Positions 54,660 to 63,704 of a stretch of 64,000 nt of DNA are shown here, piece by piece. Location: the NCBI GenBank assembly GCA_963728925.1, contig CAVSMB010000017.1, forward strand, positions 98,558-162,557, in the 5' to 3' direction. Source of the DNA: JBBPZA01 sp963728925 (GTDB lineage: Bacteria; Actinomycetota; Thermoleophilia; Solirubrobacterales; Solirubrobacteraceae). Numbering within the stretch: position 1 is the stretch's first letter; each line of letters opens with the position of its first letter. The position numbers were made by a program, and so were the translations under genes. The notes beneath the pieces were generated by a model. That model did not search any database, was not told the origin of the DNA, and saw only the letters and a program-made list of their open reading frames with translations.

Positions 54660-56098
54660 CCTCCCTGTGTCAACCCTCCTGCGTGGTGAGGCGCTGGAGG
54701 GTGTTGTGGCGGGCGGGGTCGTAGACGTCGCCGTCCTGCCAGATGCGCCAGAGGACGCCGGTCCAGGCGCGGCCGAGGATGCGGATGGCGTGTGGGTGGG
54801 TGCAGCCGCGGGCGCGGGCGCGGGTGTAGATGTCGGCGGCCCAGGGGTTGGTGCGGCGGCTGGTGTCGGCCATGGTGGCGATGGCCGCCCGGAGGCGGTG
54901 GTCGCAGGCCCAGCGGAAGCGGGCGCGTTTGGATTTGCCCGACTCGACGGCGACGGGGGCTTGGCCGGCGTCGCTGGCGAGGGCGGCTTTGGTGGGGTAG
55001 CGGTCGCGGCAGTCGCCGATCTCGGCGAGCAGGGTGGCGGGGCAGACGGCGGTCTTGGGGTCGCGGAACAGCGACTGGAACGTGGCTCCGTCGGGGTGCT
55101 CGAGCAGTCCGGCGCGGATTTCGCTGGTCAGCTCGGCGATGCGCTGAACGATCGGTTCCAGCGCGGCGACCAGCGCGAGCACGATCTGGCGGCGTGCCTC
55201 GGTTTCCAGGACGTCGGCGCGGCCGCTGGCGGCATCGCGCAGCCGGCTGAGCAGCTCGCCGGCGGAGCGGCGGCCGCAGTAGCCGTGGCGGGCGAGGAAG
55301 CGAGCCATGCGCTGTTCGCCGAGGCCATGCGCGTCGGCGGGCGAGGGGTAGCGCCGCAGGAACGCGAGGGCGATCGGGCTGTCGATATCGGCGAACGTCT
55401 GCGCGGCGCCGGGCCAAAAGCTTTCCAGTTGGGCGCGCAGCTCGTTGGCGATCGCGACGCGGTGGGCGACGAGGTCCTCGCGCGCACGGGTCAGCGCGCG
55501 CAGCGCCTTGGTCTGATCGCGGTCGGGCACCAGCACACGGAAGCGGTGGCTGTCGGTGCGGGCCAGCTCGGCGAGCACGAAGCTGTCAAAGCTGTCGGTC
55601 TTGCCGCCGGCGGCGCTGAAGCGCGGGCGCATCGCGGCGACTTGGTTGGGGTGCACGGCGATCACGTGCAGGCCGGCGTCGAGCAGCCGCTCGGTGAGCA
55701 GCCCGTCCGGGCGCTCGATCGCCACGCGGGCGACCTCGAGCTCGAGCAGCCGTGCGCACAGCGCGCGGATGCCACGCTCGTCATGGGCGAAGCGGCGGCC
55801 CTCGACGATCCGCCCCTCGCCGTCGACGACGCAGCAGGCGTGTTCCTCACTGGCCCAGTCGATGCCAGCAAAGCGATCCTCCACGACTTCCTCCTTCCGA
55901 CGGCGTTGACTGCGGCCGGCGACGAGGTACCGTGGCGGGTGCTCATTGACGGCGCTCGGGTGGCGCAACTCCCTGTTGCCACTCAGGGCACCTCGACGGA
56001 TCGCCGGGAGGCGCTGGTCTCACGCTGGCCCTCAAGAGGGGCAAGCACCGCTGGCGCTCTCCCGACGACCGCCGGCAGCACCAAGGATGACCAATGAG
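54660..56098 (-). mobile_element. IS110-family element inserted in the IS1634 transposase
   Basis: TGAG occurs at both junctions (54656-54659 and 56095-56098). Removing 1439 bp joins SVLPRS to RAEDGQ of the host transposase in frame. There are no inverted repeats, as usual for IS110. The non-coding end of about 210 bases (55888-56098), before the transposase start, is where bridge RNAs lie in some IS110 members. Confidence 0.85.
54670..55887 (-). CDS. IS110-family transposase
   Basis: The intact 405-residue protein starts at GTG 55887, six bases after AAGGAGG. It has the RuvC-like DEDD domain (FAGIDWASEEHACCVVDGEG, VARVAIERPDGLLTERLLDA, GGKTDSFDSFVLAELART) and the C-terminal domain with SDAGQAPVAVESGKSK, which holds the serine. 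WADIYTRARARGCTHPHAIR completes the terminal signature. It differs clearly in sequence from the three other IS110 copies in the window. Confidence 0.93.
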   Translation of the reverse strand, partial: VVEDRFAGIDWASEEHACCVVDGEGRIVEGRRFAHDERGIRALCARLLELEVARVAIERPDGLLTERLLDAGLHVIAVHPNQVAAMRPRFSAAGGKTDSFDSFVLAELARTDSHRFRVLVPDRDQTKALRALTRAREDLVAHRVAIANELRAQLESFWPGAAQTFADIDSPIALAFLRRYPSPADAHGLGEQRMARFLARHGYCGRRSAGELLSRLRDAASGRADVLETEARRQIVLALVAALEPIVQRIAELTSEIRAGLLEHPDGATFQSLFRDPKTAVCPATLLAEIGDCRDRYPTKAALASDAGQAPVAVESGKSKRARFRWACDHRLRAAIATMADTSRRTNPWAADIYTRARARGCTHPHAIRILGRAWTGVLWRIWQDGDVYDPARHNTLQRLTTQEG

Positions 56099-56853
56099 CG
56101 CGGCAGCACGCTGATGAAGCGCCCGCCGCGGGAGTCGATGTGGGCCATGTTCTCGCGGGTGGCCAGCTTGCAGTCCGCGACGTAGAGGAAGTCCGCCCGG
56201 CCGACCAGCTCCACCAGGCCGTCCCAGGTGGCGATGTGCGTCTGGTCGTCGGTCGTGTTGCCGTCCAGCAGGCGGTGCGCGAGCGGCACCGCCCCGTCGG
56301 CGCTGACGGTCAGCGTGAGCACGAACTGCTTCAGATCGGGGCGATGGTCCTTGGAGTGGCCCAGCGCGGCGGCCGCGGTCGGCTTGCCGCCGCGCGAGCG
56401 GCCGTCCGCGCGTTCGTAGTCGCCGTGCAGGCTGATCGACGTCGAGTCGTTGTGCAGCTGCGAGCAGTCGATGTCGAACTCGGCGATCACGCCGAGCATC
56501 AGCGCGGTCAGCAGCGAGCCCCGATCGGCGTCAAAGAGCTGATCAAGCGCCCGGCCGAGCCGGTCGTCGTTGAGCAGCCCCAGATCCTCGCCGCCGAGCC
56601 CGAGCAGCGCCGGGTCATAGCGCGCGGCCCACTCGGCCAGGCCGTAGAGCGGCTCACGCGCAACGCACAGGTTGCGCACCAGCAGCCCGATCGCCGCGCC
56701 CGCGCCCAGCGCGACGCGCCGGTCGCCGGCGCGCAGATGACGCTCCAGCAGCCCGGCCAGGCCGATCCTCACCAGGAACCGGTCGATGATCGGCAGCGCC
56801 CCCAGCCGCCAGGAGCGCAACTGAAACGGGCCGCTCTGATCGTGTTCCGTCAT
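56099..56853 (-). pseudogene. IS1634-family transposase, N-terminal part
   Basis: The frame starts at ATG 56853 and contains a DUF4277-like N-terminal domain (RSWRLGALPIIDRFLVRIGL), AAIGLLVRNLCVAREPLYGL and the catalytic stretches IDCSQLHNDSTSISLHGDYE and YVADCKLATRENMAHI. It stops being host sequence at the IS110 junction after the RFISVLPR codons. Confidence 0.88.
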
Positions 56854-56901
56854 CAGCTTGAAGTAAGCTACTGACAGCCACGGACAGAACGGCCGGACCC
56901 G

Positions 56902-57243
56902 ATGACGCCGCCCACGCCACAAGACGACCGCCGCCGCGACGAACTGCTCGCGCAGATCGCCCAGCTGGGGTTCTGCCTGCCCGGCACGCTGACCGAGCGC
57001 CGCACTCGCTGCTCAAGCCCCGGCTGCCGCTGCCGCCAAGACCCCCCGACCCTGCACGGCCCCTACTACTCCTGGACACGCAAGATCAACGGCAAGACCG
57101 TGACCCGCACGCTGACCCCCGAGCAGGCCCACCGCTACCAGCCCTGGTTCGACGACGCCCGCCAGCTACGAGCGCTCGCCGCCGAGCTCGAAGCGCTCTC
57201 GCTCAGGCTCGCCCAGGACGCCGAAGGGTGGGGGGAGAAATAG
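56902..57243 (+). CDS. DUF6788-type small protein, divergent from the IS1634 transposase
   Basis: This 113-residue protein has the cysteine cluster CSSPGCRCRQDPPTLHGPYY and a C-terminal helix (DDARQLRALAAELEALSLRL). It is the second member of this family in the window (see 43581). It shares a 48-base divergent promoter region with the transposase and lies inside the inverted repeats, so it belongs to the element. It may regulate the transposase or bind the ends. Confidence 0.78.
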   Translation: MTPPTPQDDRRRDELLAQIAQLGFCLPGTLTERRTRCSSPGCRCRQDPPTLHGPYYSWTRKINGKTVTRTLTPEQAHRYQPWFDDARQLRALAAELEALSLRLAQDAEGWGEK

Positions 57244-57438
57244 CGGCCGAGAAGTGCGGAACGAGAGGTTCGTCGCGTCCGCCTGCGCTTTGAGGCAACA
57301 CCAGCAGTGCTAGCGCGTCGTCGCGCCACTGCCGTAACGGACGGCCAGCAGGCGTCCGCATCGAGACTCTCGTCGTCGTCGTCGTCGCTTGCGGGCGGGA
57401 AGCAGCCGTGCGCGTCAGTCGCCAGCCGCGTTTAGCGC

Positions 57439-59043
57439 TTGGCGATCGTTTCCGCGGCGCTGCTACGGGAACCCTGCTCCAGGCGCGGGCGAGCGAGTAC
57501 GGGCTTGACCGCTCAGCGATCGACGACCTGGTCGCGCGCGGCGCCGCCCGCGGGGGCCGCGGCGAGACCGTCGCCGGCGTTGACGCCGCGGCACTCGGCG
57601 GGGGTCACCGAGTCGCCCGGCGCTGCCCGGGACGCGGCGCTGCGGGAGTGGAGCGCCGCGGTCGAGGAGCACGGCATCCGGGACGCTGTCCTGATCGCCC
57701 GCGATAACGCGACCCGGGGCGCGCTCAAAAGTGGCGCCCGGGGCCAGCGCCGCGACGGTGGGCACCTGGGCGACGAGCTGCAGTACGGGACGGTGACCGT
57801 CGCGGTCGGCGATCGCGTGATCTGCCGCCGCAACGACCAGCACGTCGAGGTCGACAACGGCACACGCGGCACCGTCCGCCACGTCGACCCGGCGCGGGTC
57901 ATGGTCGAGACCGACGCGGGGCCGGTCCGCGCGCTGCCCGCCGACTACGTCGCCGAGCATCTCGAGCACGCCTACGCGCTGACCGGACACGGCATGCAGG
58001 GCGGCACCGTCGAGTGGGCCGGCGTCGTCGCCGAGCCACGCGATCTAACCCGCGGCTGGAGCTACACCGCGCTCTCGCGGGCGCGCGCGACCACCCGACT
58101 CCACATCCACAGCGGCCACGTCGACCCGCTCGAGGACCTGGCCGAGCGCGGCCCGGACCTGCCGTTCAACCGCTCCACGACGCTTAGGCGGGTCGCGGCG
58201 CGGATGCTCGTCCGCGACGACGAGGACCTCGCCGTCGACCAGCTACCGCCGATCGCGCAGGCCGGACGGGCCGACGACCCGGCCCTGTCGACCGGCGGGC
58301 CGATCCAGGAGCGCGCGGCCGAGGCCGCGACGCCGGCGCCGGCAGGCCGGCGCGAACTGCGGGTCGTGACCGGCGAGCTGGCGCAGCTGCAGGCCCAGCG
58401 CGCCGGGTTGCCGCTCGCCGCGCTGAAGCGCGTGGAGCGCATCGACGCCGAGCTCGGGCAAGCGACGGGTCAGCGCGAACAGCTCGCCCAACGCCTCGGC
58501 GCGCTCCCCACACCGGGAAAGTCATTTATGGGGCGCGCCAAGGACGAGCACGCCGGCGAGCGCGCACGGCTGAGCTGGGCCGTCGGCGCCGCCGATCAGC
58601 AACTCGACGCGCTCACCCGCCACCGCAGCGCCGCCGCCCGCGAGGTCGGCCCCAACCTCCAGGAGATCCGCGGCGAGCGCGACGGGTTAGACAACCAGAT
58701 CGAAAAGCTGCAGCGCGTCCGCGCCATCGCGCGCGACGAGCTCGCTGACCGCGAGCTCGCCGACCGCCCGCGTTGGCTGCACGACACCCTCGGCGCGCCG
58801 CCGTCCGGGGACGCGGGCCGGCGGGAGTGGGACCAGGCCGCGCGCTCGCTCGCGCGCTACCGCGTCGACGAGGACCTCGCCGACGACGTCCCTGGCGTTG
58901 GGCTCGAACCCACCGATCCCGACAAACGCCGCGACTGGCGGCGCGTGAGCGCTGACCTCACCCGCGCCCAACGCCGCCTGGGACGCGAACAAACGCTTGA
59001 CCGCGGCCGCGGCCACGGGCTCGAACGCGGGCTCGAACGCGAC
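57439..59043 (+). pseudogene. TraA/MobF-type conjugative relaxase-helicase remnant
   Basis: Early text (LLQARASEYGLDRSAIDDLV) is in one frame. From about 57620 the main frame gives helicase motifs of TraA/TrwC-type relaxases: AVGDRVICRRNDQHVEVDNG, HAYALTGHGMQGGTVEWAGV and LTRGWSYTALSRARATTRLH. A long coiled-coil C-terminus follows. The relaxase nuclease domain and the Walker motifs of the helicase are missing, so most of the protein is deleted. The 3' end is cut by the second IS630, whose first bases make the stop codon. This is the only trace of a conjugation system here. Confidence 0.8.
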
Positions 59044-59045
59044 TA

Positions 59046-60229
59046 GTGGTGTGACCGGCAACGTTTGCCGGTTTGCATAACGAGGGCTCCGTTGGTCGTC
59101 GCCGAACTCGTTTTCCGAGCGCAGTTGTGCGATCGGGGGCGACAATGGCGGCCAGGGTGGGGCTTCGGGAGATCACCAACGAGGAGGGCAACCGGCTGCT
59201 GCGGATCGTGCGTCGCGGCAGCGGGTCGGTGGTGACCTGGCGGCGCGCGCAGATCGTGTTGCTCTCGGCGCAGCGGATGAGCGCGATCAAGATCAGCGAG
59301 GTGGTGTTCACCGACCCCGACACGGTCCGCGAGGTGATCCACAACTTCAACCGCGACGGCTTTGACGCGCTCTACCCGCGCTACGCGGGCGGGCGTCCGG
59401 CGACGTTCACGTTGCCCCAGCGGCGACAGATCAAGAAGATCGCGCTGTCGGTCCCGACCGACCTCGGCCGGCCGTTTGCGACCTGGAGTCTGGCCAAGCT
59501 CGCCGACTACCTCGTTGCCGAGGGGGTGGTCACGGACATCTCCCACGAAGGGCTGCGCGCCCTGCTGCGCGAGGAGAGCGTCTCCTTTCAAGCGGTGAGG
59601 ACCTGGAAGCGCTCCAACGACCCGAACTTCGAGCCCAAGAAGAACCGCATCCTCGAGCTCTACGAGCTCGCTGAGACCGGCGAAGCGACCGTCGTCTGTC
59701 TCGATGAGTTCGGGCCGCTGAACATCCAGCCCCAGCCCGGCGGAAAGGCGTGGGCGCCGCTTCGGAAACCGCGACGGATCCGGGCGACCTACAAGCGCCC
59801 GCACGGCGTCAGGCACATGCTCGGCGCCTACGACGTTGGCCGCGATCGGCTCTACGGGCACATCAAGACGCGCAAGACCCGCGTCGAGTTCCTCGCGTTC
59901 TGTCGCTACATCCGCTCGCTCTACCCGCCCGAGATCCGGCTGCACTTCATCCTTGACAACTTCAGCCCCCACCTCGGCGAGAAGGTCCACGACTGGGCCG
60001 CCGACAACAACATCGAGCTGGCCTACACCCCGCACTACGGCTCCTGGCTGAACCGCATCGAGGCGCAGTTCAAGGCGCTGCGCTACTTCACCCTCGACGG
60101 CACCGACCACCCCGACCACGCGACCCAGGCCCGCCTCATCCGCCGCTACATCGCCTGGCGCAACAGCCACGCTGACGACACAAAGCTACGCGCCGTCGTC
60201 AACACGGCAAACGTAGCCTGACGCTCCAC
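59046..60229 (+). mobile_element. IS630-family element, 1184 bp
   Basis: The 25-bp imperfect inverted repeats begin GTGG at 59046 and end with ACGTTTGCCG at 59070. The matching copy is at 60205-60229. TA flanks both ends (59044-59045, 60230-60231), the IS630 signature. It interrupts the relaxase remnant. Confidence 0.93.
59145..60221 (+). CDS. IS630-family transposase (intact)
   Basis: The 358-residue transposase is counted from ATG 59145. An N-terminal HTH comes first (SVVTWRRAQIVLLSAQRMSA, IKISEVVFTDPDTVREVI). Then DDE residues lie in ATVVCLDEFGPLNIQPQPGG, RLHFILDNFSPHLGEKVHDW and YGSWLNRIEAQFKALRYFTL. Frame and ends are intact, unlike the IS630 at 18-21.6 kb, so this copy could still be mobile. 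It belongs to a different IS630 subgroup (DEFGPLNIQP against DEKSQLQAL). Confidence 0.94.
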   Translation: MAARVGLREITNEEGNRLLRIVRRGSGSVVTWRRAQIVLLSAQRMSAIKISEVVFTDPDTVREVIHNFNRDGFDALYPRYAGGRPATFTLPQRRQIKKIALSVPTDLGRPFATWSLAKLADYLVAEGVVTDISHEGLRALLREESVSFQAVRTWKRSNDPNFEPKKNRILELYELAETGEATVVCLDEFGPLNIQPQPGGKAWAPLRKPRRIRATYKRPHGVRHMLGAYDVGRDRLYGHIKTRKTRVEFLAFCRYIRSLYPPEIRLHFILDNFSPHLGEKVHDWAADNNIELAYTPHYGSWLNRIEAQFKALRYFTLDGTDHPDHATQARLIRRYIAWRNSHADDTKLRAVVNTANVA

Positions 60230-60405
60230 TAGCCGGCGCCGTGGCCGCCGCTCCGCGGCGTCCACTGGTTGAGGATCTCTGCGAAGTCGTCGAGCGCGTA
60301 GGCCGCGCTCACTTCAGCCAGGGTGCGGGCCGCCGCGGGCTCGCACCGCTGGCAGTAGCACCAGCGCGAGCTGAGCGTCGGGCAGCGCCAAACCGGGCGT
60401 CTCAT
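60229..60405 (-). CDS. Possible 58-residue zinc-binding protein
   Basis: A short frame starts at ATG 60405 with cysteines in RRPVWRCPTLSSRWCYCQRC, then a helical part (ARTLAEVSAAYALDDFAEIL) and NQWTPRS. The CxCxxC cluster suggests metal binding. The stop codon overlaps the IS630 end but would also be a stop in the uninterrupted sequence. No family was recognised, and the length makes coding uncertain. Confidence 0.35.
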   Translation of the reverse strand: MRRPVWRCPTLSSRWCYCQRCEPAAARTLAEVSAAYALDDFAEILNQWTPRSGGHGAG

Positions 60406-60506
60406 AACAGGAGCGTCCCAGCCACCTCATCGCGGCGCGTTCCACTGGAGCTTCCAAAGCTGCCTCTGCCGCATGAGACGTCTGTCGCGCGACCTGCAGC
60501 CTAGAC

Positions 60507-60534
60507 GCGGGGAGACCCGTTCGGGCCTCCCCGC
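60507..60534 (-). terminator. Hairpin terminator of the ferritin-like gene
   Basis: GCGGGGAG and CTCCCCGC pair, with an inner CCC/GGG extension around a GTTC loop, 28 bases past the stop codon on the minus strand. Confidence 0.65.
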
Positions 60535-60562
60535 ATCCGCGCGCGGTCGAACTCGCTAGCTC

Positions 60563-61657
60563 TTAAGCGAGCTCGCGCTCGGTGGCCTCGATGACGGCGG
60601 CGCGGTTCTTGTGCGCGCGCTCGTACTCGCGAACGGCCTTGGCGCGATCCTCGTCGGCGTCGCTGAGCGTCTTGCGCACGTCGGCGACGTTTAGCTCGTC
60701 GTAGCCGGGCCACGGCTCATCGCCCTGCAGGGCGTTGATCCGCGAGCGGATCGTCGAGCGGTCCTCGTTCTTGCGCTCGTAGGCGTCGACCTTCGCGAGG
60801 TCGATCTGCGAGAGCGACGAGAGCTTGGCGACGATCTCGTCGGCGGTCAGCTTGTCGTAGCCGGCGATCGCCAGGTCCTGCTCGTCGGCGATTGCGCCCT
60901 TGACCTGACCTTCGACCTGCGCGACGCCCGGGGCCTTGCGGGCCTGGCGCGCGGTCTTGCGCGCCTGGGTGTTCCCCTTGCGGGCGGTCCGCTTCGTCGC
61001 CGTCGTGGTGGCCTTCTGGGCCGAACGCGCGGTCGTGCGCGCCTGGTCGCCGCCCTCACGAGCGGTCTCCTTGGCCGACTCGGCAACCTCACGCAGCGTG
61101 TCCGCGGCGCCGGTCTTGGAGACGTCGTAGGAGCTGTTGCCGTGGATCTCGGCCTGGACGACGGCGTCGGCGAGCTTGGGGATCTCGCGCAGCACGCGCT
61201 CGAGCATCCGCTCCTCGTCGCGACGGATCGACGCGGCCAGCTTGGCCGTCGTCTCATCGCCGACGGTGCGCGCGACGCGCTCAAGGCCGGTGTACGTCGC
61301 GATCTCCAGCGCCTCGGTCGCCGCGGCGTCCTTGGCGTTCTTGAAGACCTTCTCCTCACCCGAGGAGCCGCGCATCAGGTCAAGCGGCGTCTTCCACAGC
61401 GCGAGCGTCTGCGCGAGCAGGCTTTCGGCGATCCCGATGCCGACCTGCAGCGGGTTGTTGCCCTGCTCCAGCTCGCCCAAGCGCTGCTCGACGCGCTCGG
61501 CGTGACCGCGGGTCTCCTCCAGGTGCTTCTCCAGAACCGTGCGATAGCGGCCGTGCGGCGTCATCGCGATCTGCGACTGCAGCACCCGCGTCAGCCCGAC
61601 TTCGCTGGCGTGCGCTTCGTTGAGGTACTGAACGACCTTCTGCGTCTTCGTGCTCAT
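60563..61657 (-). CDS. Ferritin-like DUF892-type protein with histone-like linker
   Basis: This 364-residue protein has three parts. Residues 1-165 are a four-helix ferritin-like domain (TQKVVQYLNEAHASEVGLTR, LEKHLEETRGHAERVEQRLG, TYTGLERVARTVGDETTAKL, RRDEERMLERVLREIPKLAD). Residues 195-265 are a Lys/Arg/Thr/Ala-rich histone H1-like segment (TTTATKRTARKGNTQARKTA). Residues 270-364 hold two copies of a helical motif (GYDKLTADEIVAKL and GYDELNVADVRKTL). GAGGAG lies 6 bases before the ATG. The arrangement recalls stress proteins that bind DNA and protect it from oxidation; this is inference. Confidence 0.78.
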   Translation of the reverse strand: MSTKTQKVVQYLNEAHASEVGLTRVLQSQIAMTPHGRYRTVLEKHLEETRGHAERVEQRLGELEQGNNPLQVGIGIAESLLAQTLALWKTPLDLMRGSSGEEKVFKNAKDAAATEALEIATYTGLERVARTVGDETTAKLAASIRRDEERMLERVLREIPKLADAVVQAEIHGNSSYDVSKTGAADTLREVAESAKETAREGGDQARTTARSAQKATTTATKRTARKGNTQARKTARQARKAPGVAQVEGQVKGAIADEQDLAIAGYDKLTADEIVAKLSSLSQIDLAKVDAYERKNEDRSTIRSRINALQGDEPWPGYDELNVADVRKTLSDADEDRAKAVREYERAHKNRAAVIEATERELA

Positions 61658-62180
61658 ACGAACTCCTCGATTCGAAAAAAAAGCGGCGCCGGACTTCGAC
61701 AACGTCGGATCAGACCGCTAGGGCTCGACCGCGACGGCGACGGAGTCGCGTCCCGGTCCGTGGCGTCGATCGGAGCGTGCTGGGCGCTGGGGACAGGAGT
61801 CGGTGTGTCCCCACAGCGCCTGAATGCGCGCGGTGCGCTTCTAGCGGCGGGCTTCGTCGCCCTGCTGGTAGTTCTTGCCGCTGTCTGACGCGCTGGAGGT
61901 TCAGCTGGCACGATCGCGCAGCGAGCCTACTTCAGAGGGTCGCTGGCCCGGAAGGGGGTTCGTGGGTTCAGGAGCCGTCCTGCCGTGCCGCGGCGAGGAG
62001 TTCTGCTCCCTCGTTGATGTTCCGAACAGCTTCGGCCAACCCGCGTCCGGCGGCGCCTGAGCGCCGCGCCGGAACGCCGGAGGATCGCGTGCGCGCCCAG
62101 CAGGTGGACGCCCGGGGGACGGAAACCGCAGGGCACTACCCCGCCTTCGTCACCCGAGGATAATGTCCTCAGCCAGTCGC
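61658..62180. other. No gene recognised
   Basis: This stretch lies between the ferritin-like gene and the IS701. A plus-strand frame ends in a short hydrophobic run (ARGALLAAGFVALLVVLAAV, stop near 61888), which could be the end of a small membrane protein, but its start is unclear. The last six bases are one copy of the IS701 target duplication. Confidence 0.3.
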
Positions 62181-63704
62181 CTCGAGTTTCGGCGTTTTCG
62201 GGCTGAATGCCTGGTCGTGATGGCTGGCTCGGCTGGTGGCGGTTTGGGGCCTGAGCAGGCGAAAGGAGGGTTGGCGGCGACCCCGAATCCGGTGGGCGAT
62301 CAAGTCCATCGGGCCGTGGGGCGGACGCTGGCCGTGGCCCTTCACCGGGGGTCGCCGCCGTGTGTCAGGTTCCCACTTCGCTTGCTGGGCTGCTGTCCCT
62401 GCTGGCGCCGTGCTTCACGCAACCGGCGTTTCAGACGTTCAGCATGCTGGTGGTCGGGTTCGTCGGTCGGATCCGTGACTGCACGATCACGGGGGTGCTG
62501 CAGGCCGCGGGGCTGGCCGGTGAGTGGCATCACAGCCGCGCGCATGACTTCTTCGCCCGCCGGCGCTGGGACCCCGACCGGCTCGGACTGCTGTTGCTGG
62601 ACTTCCTGGTCTCGGTGTTCGTGAGCGCCGGCGCACCGATCCGCCTGGCCGTCGACGACACGCTGTTCGGCCGGTCGGGGCGGCGCGTGTTCGGCGCGCA
62701 CTACCTGCACGACGGCGCCCAACCAGAAGGATCCGGGCGCCGCACGCGGTGGGGCAACTGCTGGGTCGTCGTCGTGCTCGTCGTCGAGCTTGAGTGTCTG
62801 GGTGGCCGGGCGGTCGGGCTGCCGATCCTCTTCCGGCTCTTCCGGCCTTGCGATGACGATCATCGCGACCGACCTTCGCAGCCCGAGCTGGCACGCACGC
62901 TCGTCGACATGGTCATCAAGCGCTTCCCCGCGCGGATCATCGAGCTGGTCATGGACGGCGCGTACGCAACCAAGGCCTGGCGCGCCCTGCCCGAGCGCGT
63001 CACCGTCACCACCCGGATGCGCTCAAACGCCGCCGTCTTTGCGCTCGCGCCGCCCAGGACCGGCAAGCGCGGCCGGCCGGCGCTCAGGGGCGCCCGGCTG
63101 GGCAGCCTCACGCAGCTCGCCGCGACCGCCGCCTTCAAGCCGCACATGATCACCGGCCCCAACGGCAAGACCCGCGTCGAGCACGTCTGGCGCACCACCT
63201 GCCTGTGGTATGGGCCCTTCCACACGCGGCCCGTCGCCGTCATGCTGATCCGCAAGCCCGACCGCGCCGACGGCTTCGACGTCGCCCTCGCAAGCACCGA
63301 CACCGACGCCAGCACCGCGGAGCTGATCGCGCGTTACGACAGCCGCTGGAGCATCGAGACCGCCCACCAGGAGGCCAAGGCCCACGGCGTCGGCCAGGCC
63401 CGCAACCGCGTCCGCCGCGCCGTCGAGCGCACCGTCCCCTTCGGCTTCCTGTGCCAGACGATCACGATCGCCTGGTACGCCCTGCACGGCGACCCCGACA
63501 GCGACCTGCACGCCCGCCGCCAAGCGGCGCCGTGGTACCGCCAGAAGGCCACCATCAGCTACACAGACATGCTCGCCGCGCTACGCCGCGAGCTGATCCG
63601 CCACGAATATCGGACACAAGCACCCGCCACAACCAGCGCACCACAAATCACGACCGCCCAGTCACCATCAGCGCTCGCCGTCGCCTGAGATGACGAAAGT
63701 CGAG
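62181..63704 (+). mobile_element. IS701-family element, 1524 bp
   Basis: The imperfect inverted ends are CTCGAGTTTCGGCGTTTTC at 62181 and its counterpart at 63687-63704 (14 of 18 positions). AGTCGC is directly repeated at 62175-62180 and 63705-63710. IS701 members usually duplicate 4 bp, so the extra two bases may be chance. It interrupts a minus-strand gene. Confidence 0.75.
62360..63688 (+). CDS. IS701-family transposase
   Basis: The intact 442-residue transposase has the DDE residues in PIRLAVDDTLFGRSGRRVFG, RIIELVMDGAYATKAWRALP and RYDSRWSIETAHQEAKAHGV. The N-terminal CFTQPAFQTFSMLVVGFVGR and the H-rich EWHHSRAHDFF are typical of IS701 (DDE_5 superfamily). GTG at 62360 is the first plausible start; about 180 bases of leader lie between the element end and it. 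Confidence 0.92.
   Translation: MCQVPTSLAGLLSLLAPCFTQPAFQTFSMLVVGFVGRIRDCTITGVLQAAGLAGEWHHSRAHDFFARRRWDPDRLGLLLLDFLVSVFVSAGAPIRLAVDDTLFGRSGRRVFGAHYLHDGAQPEGSGRRTRWGNCWVVVVLVVELECLGGRAVGLPILFRLFRPCDDDHRDRPSQPELARTLVDMVIKRFPARIIELVMDGAYATKAWRALPERVTVTTRMRSNAAVFALAPPRTGKRGRPALRGARLGSLTQLAATAAFKPHMITGPNGKTRVEHVWRTTCLWYGPFHTRPVAVMLIRKPDRADGFDVALASTDTDASTAELIARYDSRWSIETAHQEAKAHGVGQARNRVRRAVERTVPFGFLCQTITIAWYALHGDPDSDLHARRQAAPWYRQKATISYTDMLAALRRELIRHEYRTQAPATTSAPQITTAQSPSALAVA

Larger units (their letters stand above)
53615..57267. mobile_element. IS1634-like element with nested IS110 and a 6-bp target duplication
   Basis: Perfect 18-bp inverted repeats (CTCTCGTTCCGCACTTCT at 53615-53632, complement at 57250-57267) bound the element. 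GTTCGT is directly repeated outside (53609-53614 and 57268-57273). Without the 1439-bp IS110 the element is 2214 bp. It carries an IS1634-type transposase on the minus strand and a divergent DUF6788 gene on the plus strand. Confidence 0.93.

Noticed and set aside
61142..61888. 248-codon plus-strand ORF opposite the ferritin-like gene
   Set aside because: It is a shadow of the minus-strand gene. Only its last 20 residues, outside that gene, look hydrophobic, and no start is credible.
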